Notes under the pieces: model-generated
The model's input: the letters and a program-made list of their open reading frames with translations, nothing else
Told to the model about the DNA's origin: nothing
Databases searched by the model: none
Shown here: positions 30,193-41,094 of the stretch, one piece after another
How the letters are laid out: each line of letters starts with the position of its first letter
Numbering within the stretch: the first letter of the stretch is position 1
Source of the DNA: Tolypeutes matacus
Lineage: Eukaryota > Chordata > Mammalia > Cingulata > Chlamyphoridae
NCBI GenBank assembly: GCA_026826555.1
Contig: JAKSZT010054569.1
Location: 4,814,354 to 4,878,353, forward strand
Length of the DNA stretch: 64,000 bases
Direction of reading: 5' to 3'
Made by a program: the position numbers and the translations under genes

Positions 30193-31407
30193 TGACTACA
30201 TTAATTAACAGACATTTCACTTTAGTAGTACAGGCAAAAACTACCTTCTCAATTATTATATGAAAACTGAAGATTCCCAGTGGAATCAAGTTTATCTTTC
30301 TTACCACCACTTTAATAGACAGATTGAGGTGGCCTCTGACAGGTTTCCCTGTTACGAAGTTATTTTTTGTTATTAATATCAGTTTAGGTTTCTAATTAAT
30401 AACGGCTTCCTGGAATTAGCTATTTAAATGCTTCAGTTTAGAAGATGCTTTTAATTAACTAGAAGTTACTTTACCTTTAAATAAGCTTATTAAGTTACAG
30501 TTAGCAACCAATGAAATTTACTTTATCTTAATTTTATTAAACACGAACTTAAAGTTTTCATTTTAAGTATGTATGATGTTAATTTATTTAATTGGTATTC
30601 TATAGACCTAGGGAGATAACATCCGAGCTAAATAAAATTGAAATCATTATAGTTTAAGCAAGGATTGTTTTTCCCTTTGTTTACAGGAGGCTAAAGTCTC
30701 TTTTTTCTTTAATAAAACTCTAAAACTGAATAACTTAAAGGCATACTGACTGCTAGATTCTGGAATATATTGTTTAATTTGCTTTAATTATAATTTAGAA
30801 AAGATCTTTTTAGGACTTTTCCTTTACTTTCTGAAACTTGGTAATAGGATTATTAGCCACCCTTTTTTTTTCTTTTTATAAGCAAATCAATTGTATTGAT
30901 ATATATTAATATAGCATTAATCCATCCAAAGTATAATCAGTGTTATTTGGTACAGTCACATAGCTGTGCATTCATCACTTCAGTCGTTATTAGAGCATCT
31001 TCATTATTCCAGCAACCATAAGAACAATACTAAAAATAAAAAACCAACCAAACAAACAAAATTCATGACCTCTCTATCTCTCTATGCTTCCCCTGCCATA
31101 CATAGTTGCTATTGTTTCTGTCTCTCTAGTTTATTTGTATTTATATTTTGTAAAAAAAGTCATATATGCAATATCAACCATATTCGTATTTTACCTGAGG
31201 TTTCACTATGTTATAAATTCCATGTTACATTTTTTAGCTTTCCTTCTAGTAATATAAATGTCCTTAGGCTTTCTGTTTTACCCACTGTCATACCTACATA
31301 ATAGCTCTGCTAGTCACAAACAGCATGGTATGTTCTCACCCTTTCATTTTATTTCCAAAGATTTACAAACAACCTATTAACCAATTCTGCACAGATTAAC
31401 CATCAGT

Positions 31408-31507
31408 TTTGTTTTTTTTTTTCTTTTTTTGGTTACCAGAGCCAGGGATTGAACCGGGTCACTGAATGTGGGAAGCTGGCGCTCAACCACTTGAGCTACA
31501 TCCGCTC
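31408..31507 (-). mobile_element. Short tRNA-derived SINE inside the L1 3' UTR
   Basis: A T-run, then 'ccagggattgaaccgggtc' (complemented B box) and 'cttgagctacatccgctc' (complemented A box). Imperfect flanking repeats AACCATCAG / AACCACCAG support an insertion. Confidence 0.7.
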
Positions 31508-31998
31508 AACCACCAGCTTTTTTTTTTTTTCTTTTTTTTTTTACTTTATTTTGTATATTTAATAATTGAAAATATAAACAATTAAAAACTAAAAAGTAAA
31601 CAGATGAAAAAATATATACATTTCTCAATTAAATGTAATGGATACATATAACTTTTTTTTTTAATCAAACAGTATGTTACACAATATATTTGGTTCATAG
31701 TAACACATTCATACAGTATTTGTTCTTTTGTGTCTGGCTTGCTTCGCTTAACATAATGGCCTCCGGGTTCATCCATGTTGTCATATACTTTATGACTTCA
31801 TTTCTTATAGCTGCATAATATTCCATTGTGTGAATAGACCACAGTTTGTTTATCCATTCGTCTGTTGATGGACACCTGGGTTGTTTCCAACTTTTGGCAA
31901 TGGTGAATAATGTTGCTATGAACATCGGTGTGCAGATGTCTGTTCGTGTCACTGCTCTCAGTTCTTCTAGGTATATACCCAGTAGTGGTATTGCAGGG

Positions 31999-32499
31999 TG
32001 TATTAGTCAGCCAAAGGGGTGCTAATGTGAAATACCAAAAATGGATTGGTCTTTATAAAGGGTTTTTATTTGGGGTGGAAGTCCACAGATACCAGGCCAT
32101 AAAGCATTTAAGTTTCTTCTCTAACCACAGTCCATTGCCACGTGTTAGAGCAAGACAGCTGCCAGCATTTGCCAGGGTTCAGGCTTTTGGGGTTCCTCTC
32201 TTCCCGGGGCTGCGTTTCTCTCTAGGCTTAGCTCCTGTTTCCTCCACAAGGTCAGTTGTAGACGATCAGGCGAACAGCTTGCTTCTCTTCTCCTGGGGCC
32301 TTCTTTCCTATACCAAAACTGCTTCTCAAAAGACTGCTTCAACTGTCCTTGGCCTTGCCTTTTATATTCAATTCCCCACCCACCTAGGGGTGGGGCTCAA
32401 TGCCCTAATCCTAACCTAATCATGCCCAGATTAACAGATCAGTTTACAAGCATGATTCAATTATATTTTTGGAATTCGTAATTACATCAAACTGCCACA
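31999..32499 (-). mobile_element. Solo LTR, 501 bp, 5-bp target duplication
   Basis: The minus strand starts TGTGGCAGTTTGATGTAATT and ends CTGACTAATACA, a TG...CA element. CAGGG flanks it at 31,994-31,998 and 32,500-32,504. Removing the element restores the uninterrupted L1 reading seen at 60,465-60,475. A 5-bp duplication fits the ERVL/MaLR or ERV1 groups. It is related to the LTR at 55,978-56,615 and unrelated to the provirus LTRs at 28 and 38 kb. Confidence 0.85.
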
Positions 32500-33735
32500 C
32501 AGGGTCACGTGGCAAGTCTATATTCAACTTCTTTAGGAACTGCCAAACAGTCCTCCCTAGTGGCTGTACCATCCTGCATTCCCACCAACAGTGAAGAAGT
32601 GTCCCTATCTCTCCACATCCTCTCCAACACTTGTAGTTCTCTGTCTTTTTAATAGTGACCATTCTGATAGGTGTGAAATGATATCTCATTATAGTTTTGA
32701 TTTGCATTTCCCTAATCATGAGTGATGTTGAGCATTTCTTCATGTGTTTTTCCTAATCATGAGTGATATTGAGCATTTCTTCATGTGTTTTTTTGCCATT
32801 GGTATTTCTTCTTCGGAGAAGTGTCTATTCAAGTCTTTTGCCCATTTGTTAACTGGGTCGTTTGTCTTTTTTTTTGTTGAGTTGTAACATCTCTTTATAT
32901 ATCCTGGATATTAAATCCTTATTAAATATGTGATTTCCAAATATTTTTTCCCATTGAGTTGGCTGCCTTTTCACCCTTCTGACAAAGTCCTGTGAGGTGC
33001 AAATTGTTTAATTTTGAGGAGATCCCATTTATCTATTTTTTCTTTTGGTGCACATGCTTTGTGTGTAGGGTCCAAGAAACCACCACCTATTACAAGGTCT
33101 TGAAGATGTTTCCCTACATTTTCTTCTAGTAGTTTTATGGTCCTGGCCTTTCAGGTTCCTGCAAAGGCTGCATCCTCCTGAACTTGGTGGGCTTTAGCTG
33201 CAGGTTTTGAATGCTGTTTAGGACTATTTCAGAGTGAATTACATAGAGAGATAGCATTCCTCCTTAAGGACCAGATCTTTGATCCATTTTGAGTTGATTC
33301 TTGTATAGGGAACGAGATAGGGGTCCTCTTTCATTCTTTTGGTTATAGATATCCAGTTCTCCCAGCACCATTTGTTGAAGAGACTGTTTTTTCCCATTAG
33401 CGTGGGCTTGGTAGGTTTGTCAAAAACCAGTTGACTATATAGGTGAGGGTATATTTCTGGGTTCTCAATTCTATTCCACTGATCGATGTGTCTATCTTTA
33501 TGCCAGTACTATGCTGTTTTGACCACTGTAGCTTTGTAATATGTTTCAAGTTCAGGCAGTGAAATTCCTCCCACATTGCTCTTCTTTTTTAGAATGCTTT
33601 TGGCTATTCGGGTACACTTACCCTTCCAGATGAATTTTAACCACCCTTATTTTAATGCTGTGAAAAGATTTAAATTGGGGGATTACAGGACAAACTGATT
33701 CTTAATTCACAATCCTAGAAGATGGAATTTTTTTT

Positions 33736-34169
33736 GTTTTTTGTTTTTGAAGATTTACTTTATCCATTTTACCCCCCCCCCATTTCTGCTGTTTCTGTGT
33801 CCCTTCACTGGGCAATTCTCTGTGTTTATTTCCTGCCCTCTCTTCTCATCCTTCTCCTCCTGTCTTCACCGGGATTCGATCCTGGGAACCTCCGATGCGG
33901 CAGAGAAGTGTTCTGCCACCTGCGCCACCTCATTTCCTGGTTTTTCAGTGCTTCTTGTCTTGGCTCTCCCCTGCGTCACTCTTCTGCTACGGCACTACAT
34001 GGGGCCTGGCAGTGCACCTGCGCATGGGGCCTGGGGACTCACCCGCTCGCGGGGCCTGGTGGCCCGTGCACCTCTTATATTTTTTCTTTATTTTGATCCT
34101 GGGGATCAAACCGAGGTCCTTCCATATGAGAGATGGACACCCAACTATTTGAGCCACATCCAAGCCCCA
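33736..34169 (-). mobile_element. Composite tRNA-derived SINE, second copy
   Basis: Same architecture as 15,331-15,772 in opposite orientation: T-rich tail, 'gctgtttctgtgtccc' segment, 'gggattcgatcctgggaacctcc' second tRNA-like part, GC-rich middle and the standard head at the right end. Imperfect repeats (agaagatggaattt / agaagatagagttt) flank it. Confidence 0.82.
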
Positions 34170-35323
34170 GAAGATAGAGTTTTAATCTGCCACGCCTAGC
34201 CCCTCTCTCAGAGCTCTTGCCAAGAGTAGGCCCTGCGGCTTGGGAGGTCAAAGAGATTAGGAAAAACTTTTACCCTTTCCTAATAGTTTCTATGTTTGGA
34301 TTTCTGTATGACCTTTCCATCCTGCTTAGCCTAATTTGGGCTCCAGGAATATTATTTCACATATCTAAGTGCATATTTAATTTTTAACAATTTGAAAAGA
34401 GATCTTTTAAAAATTTTCATTTGTTAGTTTGCTATTACCATCCCAATGTATGAAGATATATCCTGAACAAATAGGCAGACATGAATAGAGAGTTAGGCAC
34501 AAATGTACAACTCACTAATGTTACTTAGAATTTTCACTCTCCTCCAAAATAAGTTTAATTGTAAAATAACATTTGAAAGATCTCTTTGAAGGCTATTCTA
34601 ATTACTCTAATTTACATGGTGACTGTGCAGTTTTGCACAAAGAATTTCGTTCTTTAATTATTGGCTTATGTGATGGGTAGGCTCATGTGTCAACTTGGCC
34701 AGGTAATTGGTCAAGCAAGCTCTAGGCTAATTGTAATACAAGGACATTTATGGACTTTACATATATATAATATAGCTCATAACCAAATTGTTCCCAATGC
34801 TTTAAAATACAATTTACAACATTTTCTTTTACTTCAGAGCTTTGCTTATTTCCCATTTTAACTTTGACAGACCTTGGATGAGCAACACTAATTCTGATAT
34901 TTACTCACTATCATTGAAGTCTCAGGGAAACCTGGTTTTTCTCATGACTTGCTGCTTTTAGGAACATCAACACTTGAGGTAGGAGGCCCCCTACTTCCCA
35001 GTCTTTGGAGATAACAGCACTCTGGCGGCTGCTGGACTGGAAGAATGGACGTCCAACCCCAAGGGTCAAGAATTCCACCAGGCAGCAATCTATTCCACAC
35101 CTGGAGTCATGAGAAAGAAGGGTTATGAACACCAGTGGAAGGACAGGAGACAGGGTTGTCATAAATTTGCCTTCCCCTGAGCCATAGGGGGCAGAAGTTG
35201 CCATGCTACAAACGGGAGAATAGAGTAATTACTATTATAAAGGTGACGCCAACCCTGAAATAACTACAAGCATAAGCAATGGTGAGGCTAGACCTGAAGT
35301 AACCATAAACAAAGGTAAATTAG

Positions 35324-35423
35324 GGGTCGGATGTGGCTCAACTGGTTGGGTGTCCATATCCCATATGGAGGGACCTGGGTTCGATCCCCGGGACCTCCTG
35401 GTAAAAAAAAAAAACAAAAAAAC
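35324..35423 (+). mobile_element. Minimal tRNA-derived SINE, about 100 bp
   Basis: Only a tRNA-like head (ggatgtggctcaactgg ... ggttcgatccccggg) plus an A-rich tail. A 10-bp repeat GGTAAATTAG flanks it at 35,314-35,323 and 35,424-35,433. Confidence 0.9.
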
Positions 35424-36194
35424 GGTAAATTAGTCTAAGATTACATCACAATAGTAGGTCTAGGGTAAATCCACCCAGTTATTGCAATTTCAGATATTAT
35501 CTTTCTGTTCTTTTATAATATGAAGGCATCTATATAATGATCTTAACTCTTAGTTACACTTTCTAGTAAATTTCCACTTTAAAAAGCAAAGTGGGCACTT
35601 TGTTTATTAACTAAGCAACTAAAACAATTTTATTAGTAACATTAAGTTGCTAACTTTTTCTCCTTTTCCAGCAGTTGAATTAATTCCACTCGTGATTTCT
35701 TTTATGCATCAAATTCAATTGCAAGATGGTATTGAAATTTAAAGACTCGTTTTTAGATTACCTTTTACCATTATCCAATTTGTAACAGGGGGACCCCAAA
35801 TCTGATTTACGAGTTCCTATGCACAAGCAGACTGACAGAATTAAAGCAAGCACAGATTAGAACAGAAGAGAGAACTTTACACTTACTTAGCTTGGAAAGA
35901 CCTGCCTTTAGAATCACCTAAATGCAAAGCTCCTGGTGTCTGCCCACCATGGAAACTTTGTGTGGGACCTTCCAGCTTCGTTCCTCCAGGAAAATTCCTG
36001 GGCAGCTGTTAAATATGGAGATAAGGGGTCCAGAGAAGACCTGCCGTGAATGAACACGAATTGGGGCTGCTCTGGGGGCTGCATCCCATTACTTACCTCC
36101 CACAAGGCGTAAAGCCCTGTGAGGCTTTTTCACTGGAAGGATTAAAGTGTTGCAAGGGAATAGGCAGGGAGCTAGGAATAGCCAGGAACCTTTT

Positions 36195-36394
36195 TTTTTT
36201 TTTTTAATGACCTTTTTATTGAGGGACAGTGTTAATATTTTTATTTATTTTTTTTCTCTCCTCTCTCTCGAGGTACCTCCCTCGTCTGTCCACTCATTAT
36301 CTGCTCCTCTTCTTTTAGGAGGCACTGGGAACCGAACCTGGGACCTCTCATGTGGGAAGTGGGCGCCCAATTGCTCGAGCCACATCCGTTACCC
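36195..36394 (-). mobile_element. DAS-type SINE with 15-bp target duplication
   Basis: The direct repeat AGCCAGGAACCTTTT flanks it at 36,180-36,194 and 36,395-36,409. The body differs from the young pair, containing 'gtctgtccactcattatctgctc'. The head ends 'gagccacatccgttaccc'. Confidence 0.88.
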
Positions 36395-36454
36395 AGCCAG
36401 GAACCTTTTAATCATGGGCCAGAGGTGTGTGGGGGGGATGATGGCCTAGATCTT

Positions 36455-36636
36455 TTTTTTTTTTTTTTAAAGATTTTATTTATTCATTTATCCCCCCCTT
36501 GCTGCTTGTGCTTGCTGGGTCAGCTAACCACGCCGCGCGGGTGGGCTTGCCTTCACCAGGAGGCCCCGGGAACCGAACCCGGGGCCTCCCATATGGTAAA
36601 CGGGAGCCCTACTGATTGAGCCACAGCCGCTTCCCA
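36455..36636 (-). mobile_element. DAS-type SINE, young-looking copy B
   Basis: A 14-bp repeat ATGGCCTAGATCTT flanks it at 36,441-36,454 and 36,637-36,650. The sequence is nearly identical to copy A at 30,001-30,192, including the GC-rich body, which suggests recent amplification of this subfamily. Confidence 0.92.
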
Positions 36637-37928
36637 ATGGCCTAGATCTTGATTCCACATTCACTCCCCTCAGGCACAGCTGGGGCTAGAAGAGGTCTAG
36701 AGTGCAGGCTAGGTTGTCTTCTGTGTTAATTAAGAAATTAAGACTCTCATCTGCCATGTCAGGAGCCACTGGGCTCCTCTGGTTGATGGTTCACAGGTGG
36801 CTTCTGGCCCCTTCCGTCCTCCCCTGGGGCAAAGTCCCACCTGGGTGGTGAGGCATGTGGGGTCAGGTTCCTGCTGACATTGAGCCTGGATCTAGGTAAC
36901 CCTGAGGTGATGATGCCTTTAACAGCTGCAGTTAAAAGGTGAGCCTATTTCTGGGCCCTGTGCTTCTCGGCAGCTAGGTCTTGATGAAAACTGTGAAGAC
37001 TGTTTCTAAAAGGGAATTAATGGAAGTTTAGGGGCCCAGGGAAAGTTTCTGCAGCTCTCTACGGATATCCAAGGCAGACTGGAGTTCCTAGGAGGATCTG
37101 TCCTTCTCTAGAGTTAGAATCTACCAAGAGGATATTTTTATTGCCTCTACCAGCTCTCCTTGAAATAAAACTGGGTTTTCGTTCTGCCTCTGAGTAAGTT
37201 TCCCTGAGCTTTTAATTGACTGGTTTGGTAGAGCATATCCTTGTCCCTTTAAGGGGACATGACCACGTGTCTCTGGCCCTCAGATCTGTCTGTCCTCTCT
37301 TCTTTTATACAGGTTTAATTGGAATTCAGGGTCCCATGTAGAGGCCACTCTCGGCCATACTGCAGCCACGTGGTATGGCAGGAAAAGATTAGCTTCTTCC
37401 TTTTTAGATCATCAGTATGTAGGTTGTCCCAATTAGATGCTGCCCATTATCCTAGGGGAGGATAAAACGCGTTTGTCAGTCTTGTGGTGTCCTACTGCTA
37501 GACTTGGTTGGACAGATTGCTCACCAAGCCAGTGTCCTGGAGATCGGGAGCCCTGCTCGCTGTCCCCACGTTCCAGGGATCAGGAGCCTTATGTCTTTGG
37601 GTGTCCCCAGAGCGTTAGAGGTCTTGGGAGACATCTGGGTCCGGTTCCCAGACCTACGCTTCCAAACCGGGCTTTCCCGCTAGGAAAGGGACTGGCTAGG
37701 GACCTTTCTTTTGCCTACTTTGCAGAGGTCCTAGGAGACAGCCATGAGCGAGCTCATCTCTTGGCCACTCCCAGGGACCGAGTTCTGCAGTTAAACCCAA
37801 CACAGGTTAAAAAGCAGAGACTGTTTTGTGGCTTACAGGCAAACAGCCTCAGGGGTCCCAGAGGTAATCTGTGGCCTAGGGGATGAAACAAAAGAGGGCA
37901 CAGGTAGGCTTTAATTAAAACTCACCAG

Positions 37929-38154
37929 GGAGGTGTGGGAGGTGGGCAACATGGGAATCCCAGTGGGTTCCGTGTAATATTTTGGGTATCTAAGCACCTC
38001 TTAAAATATATTTATATATATACATAAATAACATTTTTGTAAGCAAATGCACATATATGCATATATATTTATATATCATTTTGCAAATGTTGGTATGTGT
38101 TGTGAAAATTTTGATTTTTACCCACAATAAAAAAACAAACAAACAAACAAAAAC
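37929..38154 (+). mobile_element. Unidentified 226-bp retrocopy with 12-bp target duplication and AATAAA
   Basis: AAAACTCACCAG occurs at 37,917-37,928 and 38,155-38,166. The inserted piece ends in AATAAAA followed by a (CAAA)n tail, as in an L1-mobilised transcript. It looks like a 3' UTR fragment. I do not recognise the source. It interrupts the ERV leader next to the 5' LTR. Confidence 0.6.
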
Positions 38155-38212
38155 AAAACTCACCAGTCTCTGGCTGGGGTCAGGCAACAACCCTGCCTGG
38201 CTTGCCAAATAA

Positions 38213-38727
38213 TGTTAGTGGAAAGCTCTGGGTTCTGGGCTTCTAAGTTCTTGGCTTATGTCACATAAAATAATTTAATGACATGCCATAGGGTAGGCAA
38301 GGGAGTAAAGATTTTATTAAGAAACAAGAAAATGAGAAAAGTACACGGTCTGAGACATGGACTGCGGGCATGCTGCAAAGTGATACACGTGCATGGGGCC
38401 CCAAGTCAGGCCTTTTAAAAGTCTTACCTCCTCCCCCTTTATATTGTTGGGGGAAGGGCCCCAGCTGTTTGCTGTTCTGATTGGTTGCCCCACCTCTCAG
38501 TTCTCAGGGGCCAGTAGTGAGGCCTTTTGAGGGCATCTGTGGCTTTCTCTTGACCTCAAACAGGATTCTCGTTCCAAATGAGAGTCTCATGGCCAGGGTC
38601 TCCTGACATCCTTCAGCAGGTTTCTGGGCAGGGTCTCACAGCCATGTGGTTTGTTGGCCATGTCTGCCAGCTGTGCTGTCTGCCAGCCTCAGCCTCCTTC
38701 CCTCTTTCACTGTACTAACCTATCTCA
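38213..38727 (-). repeat. ERV 5' LTR
   Basis: 515 bp, matching 28,167-28,672. The plus strand starts TGTTAGTGGAAAGCTCTGGG and ends CTATCTCA. The inner flank reads TTTGGCAAGCCAGGCAGGG on the minus strand, a candidate primer-binding site whose tRNA I cannot assign. Confidence 0.85.
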
Positions 38728-38731
38728 CCTA

Positions 38732-39099
38732 GAAGTGGAATTGCTGGGTCATATGGTAAATCTATACTTAACTTTCTGAGGAACTGCCATATACTGTTGT
38801 CCACAGTGGCTGCACCATGTTATTTTTCCACCAACAACACACGAGTGTTCCTAGTTCTCCACATACTTGCCAACACTTATGATTTTCAGTTTTTTAAATA
38901 GCCATTCTAGTGGGTGTGAGGTGGTGTCTTATTGTGTTTTTGATTTGTATTTCCTAATGATGTTGAGTATCTTTTCATGTACTTTTTAGCCGTTTGTTTA
39001 TCTTCTTTGGACAGTGTCTATTCAAATCCTTTGTCCCATTTTAATTGGGTTTTTGTGTTTTTGTTGTTGAGTTGTAGGAGTTCTTTATGTATTCCAGAA
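38732..39099 (-). mobile_element. Old L1, right half of the element split by the provirus
   Basis: It continues the L1 reading from 28,162 ('gaagtggaattgctgggtcatatgg') through the usual ORF2 C-terminal region to 'gttgttgagttgtagg'. It ends at the T-run of the next element. Confidence 0.75.
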
Positions 39100-39746
39100 A
39101 GACTTTTTTTTTTTTTTTTTTAAATAAAATCGTATTGAAGTATACCATTCATACATGAACACATGTAAACAATAAGTGTATAGTAAAATTTGTGAATTTA
39201 CAAAACAAACATGTATATCATTATACAAGGCTCCCTTACATCTCCCCACCACCACCACCTTCCATTGTTGTGAAACATTTGTTACAAACTATGAAAGAGT
39301 ATTGGTGTATTTTCCCTCAACCCACCCAATTATTAACACCCTATATTAGTATTATATGTTATTGTTCAGGAGAAAACATTCTCATATTTGCCCTGTTAAC
39401 CACAGTCCATCATCCACCACTGGATTCCCTATATTATACAGTCCCATGCTTTATACAGTCCACTCAAAGTGTACACTTAGTGACGTGTCATTTTCATCAT
39501 AGAGTTGTGCTGTCATCACCTCAGTCAACTTTAGAATGTTTTCATTACTCCAAAAGGAAAAATCCCATACCCCCTTATAGCCCCCTATTGTTGTCCCTTA
39601 GTATTGAAATAATGTTTTCTTGCCATTGCTGCAAAATATTACAATATTACTGTTACCTATCATCCATAAGTTAAATTAGTTGTAATTTTCCTGTGTATCA
39701 CCATATTCTTAGCATTTTGTAAAAGAAGAGCATTCTTATATTTATA

Positions 39747-41094
39747 TTGGGTTGGTGGAAAAGTAATTGTGGTTTCGGACCATGAATTTTAAATCATTAT
39801 AACTAGGCTTAAACCCATCTTTATTAATCAAAATAGGAACCATTACAATAAACATTTTTGCCAACGAGAAATGTTTGTTTATTCCTGTAGCGTAAAAATC
39901 CATGCTTCAGGATTTTACGAACTCTTGGAAAGCATTTTCTGCATCCTGCTGGTTGTGGAAGCATTTTCCTTGCAAAAAGTTGTCAAGATACTTGAAGAAG
40001 TGGTAGTCGGTCGGTGAGAGGTCAAGGGAATATGGCAGATGAGGCAAAACTTTGTAGCCCAATTCGTTCAACTTTTGAAGCATTGGTTGTGTGATGTGCA
40101 GTCAGGTGTTGTCGTGGAGAAGAATTGGGCCCTTTCTGTTGACCAATGCCAGCTGCAGGTGTTGCAGTTTTCAGTGTATCTCATCGATTTGCTGAGCATA
40201 CTTCTCATGAGTAATGGTTTCGCTGGGATTCAGAAAGCTGTAGTGGATCAGACTGGCAGCAGACCACCAAACAGTGACCATGGCCTTTTTTTGGTGCAAG
40301 ACTGGATTTGGGAAGTGCTTTGGAGCTTCTTCTCAGTCTAACCACTGAGCTGGTCGTTGCCGGTAGTCATGTAAAATCCACTTTTTGTCACACATCACAA
40401 TCTGATCGATAAATGGTTTGTTGTTGTTATGTAGAAGAAGAGAAGACAACACTTCAAAATGTCATGTGGCACCTACTTATCGAGCATTTTCACCTTTCTA
40501 ATTTGCTTCAAATGCTGAATGACCTTAGAATGGTTGACGTTGAGGTCTTTGGCAACTTCTCCTGTAGTTGTAAGAGGATCAGCTTCAATGATTTCTCTCA
40601 GTTGGTCATTGTCAACTGCTGATGGCTGGCCACTATGCTCCTCATCTTCAAGGCTCTCGTCTCCTTTGCAAAACTTCTTAAACCACCACTGCACTGTACA
40701 TTCATTTGCAGTTCCTGGCCAAGTGCATTGTTGATGTTGTGAGTTGTCTCTGCTGCTTTATGACCCATTTTGAACTCAAATAAGAAAAATCACTCGAATT
40801 TCCTTATTATCTAGCATAATTTCCGTAGTCTAAAATAAATATAAACAGCAAGTAATAAGTCATTAACAAAAAACATAAAGCGAGAAATGCACATTAAAAT
40901 GATGCACATTGGGTCGGATGTGGCTCAACTGGTTGAGCATCCGTCTCCCATATGGAGGGACCCGGGTTCGATCCCCGGGACCTCCCGGTAAAAAAAAAAA
41001 AAAAAAATTATGCACATTTATTTAAGAATGTATTCCAATATCAAATGGCAAATTTCAATAATGCAAAACCGCAATTACTTTTGCACCAACCTAA
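39747..41094 (-). mobile_element. Tc1/mariner transposon, Hsmar1-like, inactivated
   Basis: The ends are inverted repeats (TTGGGTTGGTGGAAAAGTAA on the left, complement of ACTTTTGCACCAACCTAA on the right), flanked by TA. Without the SINE inside it, it is about 1.24 kb, a normal mariner length. The transposase runs on the minus strand. The N-terminal helix-turn-helix part is open at 40,473-40,694 (VQWWFKKFCKGDESLEDE, VNHSKVIQHLKQI). Further on, CDKKWILHDY carries the first catalytic Asp, then an in-frame TGA follows in QWLD-stop-EEAP near 40,340. It closely resembles Hsmar1 of primates (the SETMAR relative) as I remember it. Confidence 0.9.
40911..41009 (+). mobile_element. Minimal SINE inserted in the mariner
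   Basis: A 9-bp repeat ATGCACATT flanks it at 40,902-40,910 and 41,010-41,018. Head and A-tail are near-perfect, with a canonical B box GGTTCGATCCCCGGG. It post-dates the mariner. Confidence 0.93.

Larger units (their letters stand above)
30865..33636 (-). mobile_element. 5'-truncated L1 inside the provirus, itself split by a SINE and a solo LTR
   Basis: Near-identical 12-bp repeats flank it (TTAGCCACCCTT at 30,853 and TTAACCACCCTT at 33,637). It runs from a T-run and 3' UTR (30,865-31,640) into the C-terminal part of ORF2, parallel to 60,137-61,435. A Cys/His-rich ORF2 end is readable at 32,444-32,743. It is interrupted at 31,408-31,507 by a SINE and at 31,999-32,499 by an LTR. A 44-bp tandem duplication lies at about 32,712-32,790, and about 115 unmatched bases lie at about 33,148-33,268. 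Confidence 0.8.
28167..38727 (-). mobile_element. Endogenous retrovirus (ERV1/gammaretrovirus-like provirus), decayed and carrying nested insertions
   Basis: Two related LTRs face the same way, at 28,167-28,672 (3' LTR in element orientation) and 38,213-38,727 (5' LTR). Each reads TG...CA on the minus strand. A 4-bp target duplication, GCTA at 28,163-28,166 and CCTA at 38,728-38,731, differs by one base. A purine-rich tract next to the 3' LTR (28,673-28,684) and a candidate primer site next to the 5' LTR (about 38,191-38,208) fit retroviral structure. Env fragments lie near the 3' LTR; gag and pol are not recognisable. The interior holds an L1, a foreign solo LTR, several SINEs and a retrocopy. 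It cannot encode a functional virus. Confidence 0.85.

Noticed and set aside
28167..38727. The provirus as a source of a functional envelope or polymerase
   Set aside because: Env is in several frames with deletions, and gag and pol are not recognisable. It is a decayed copy.
40911..41009. tRNA-like sequence with A and B boxes, possible tRNA gene
   Set aside because: Flanked by a 9-bp target duplication, with an A-tail, and repeated many times in the window: a tRNA-derived SINE. The same applies to the other heads.
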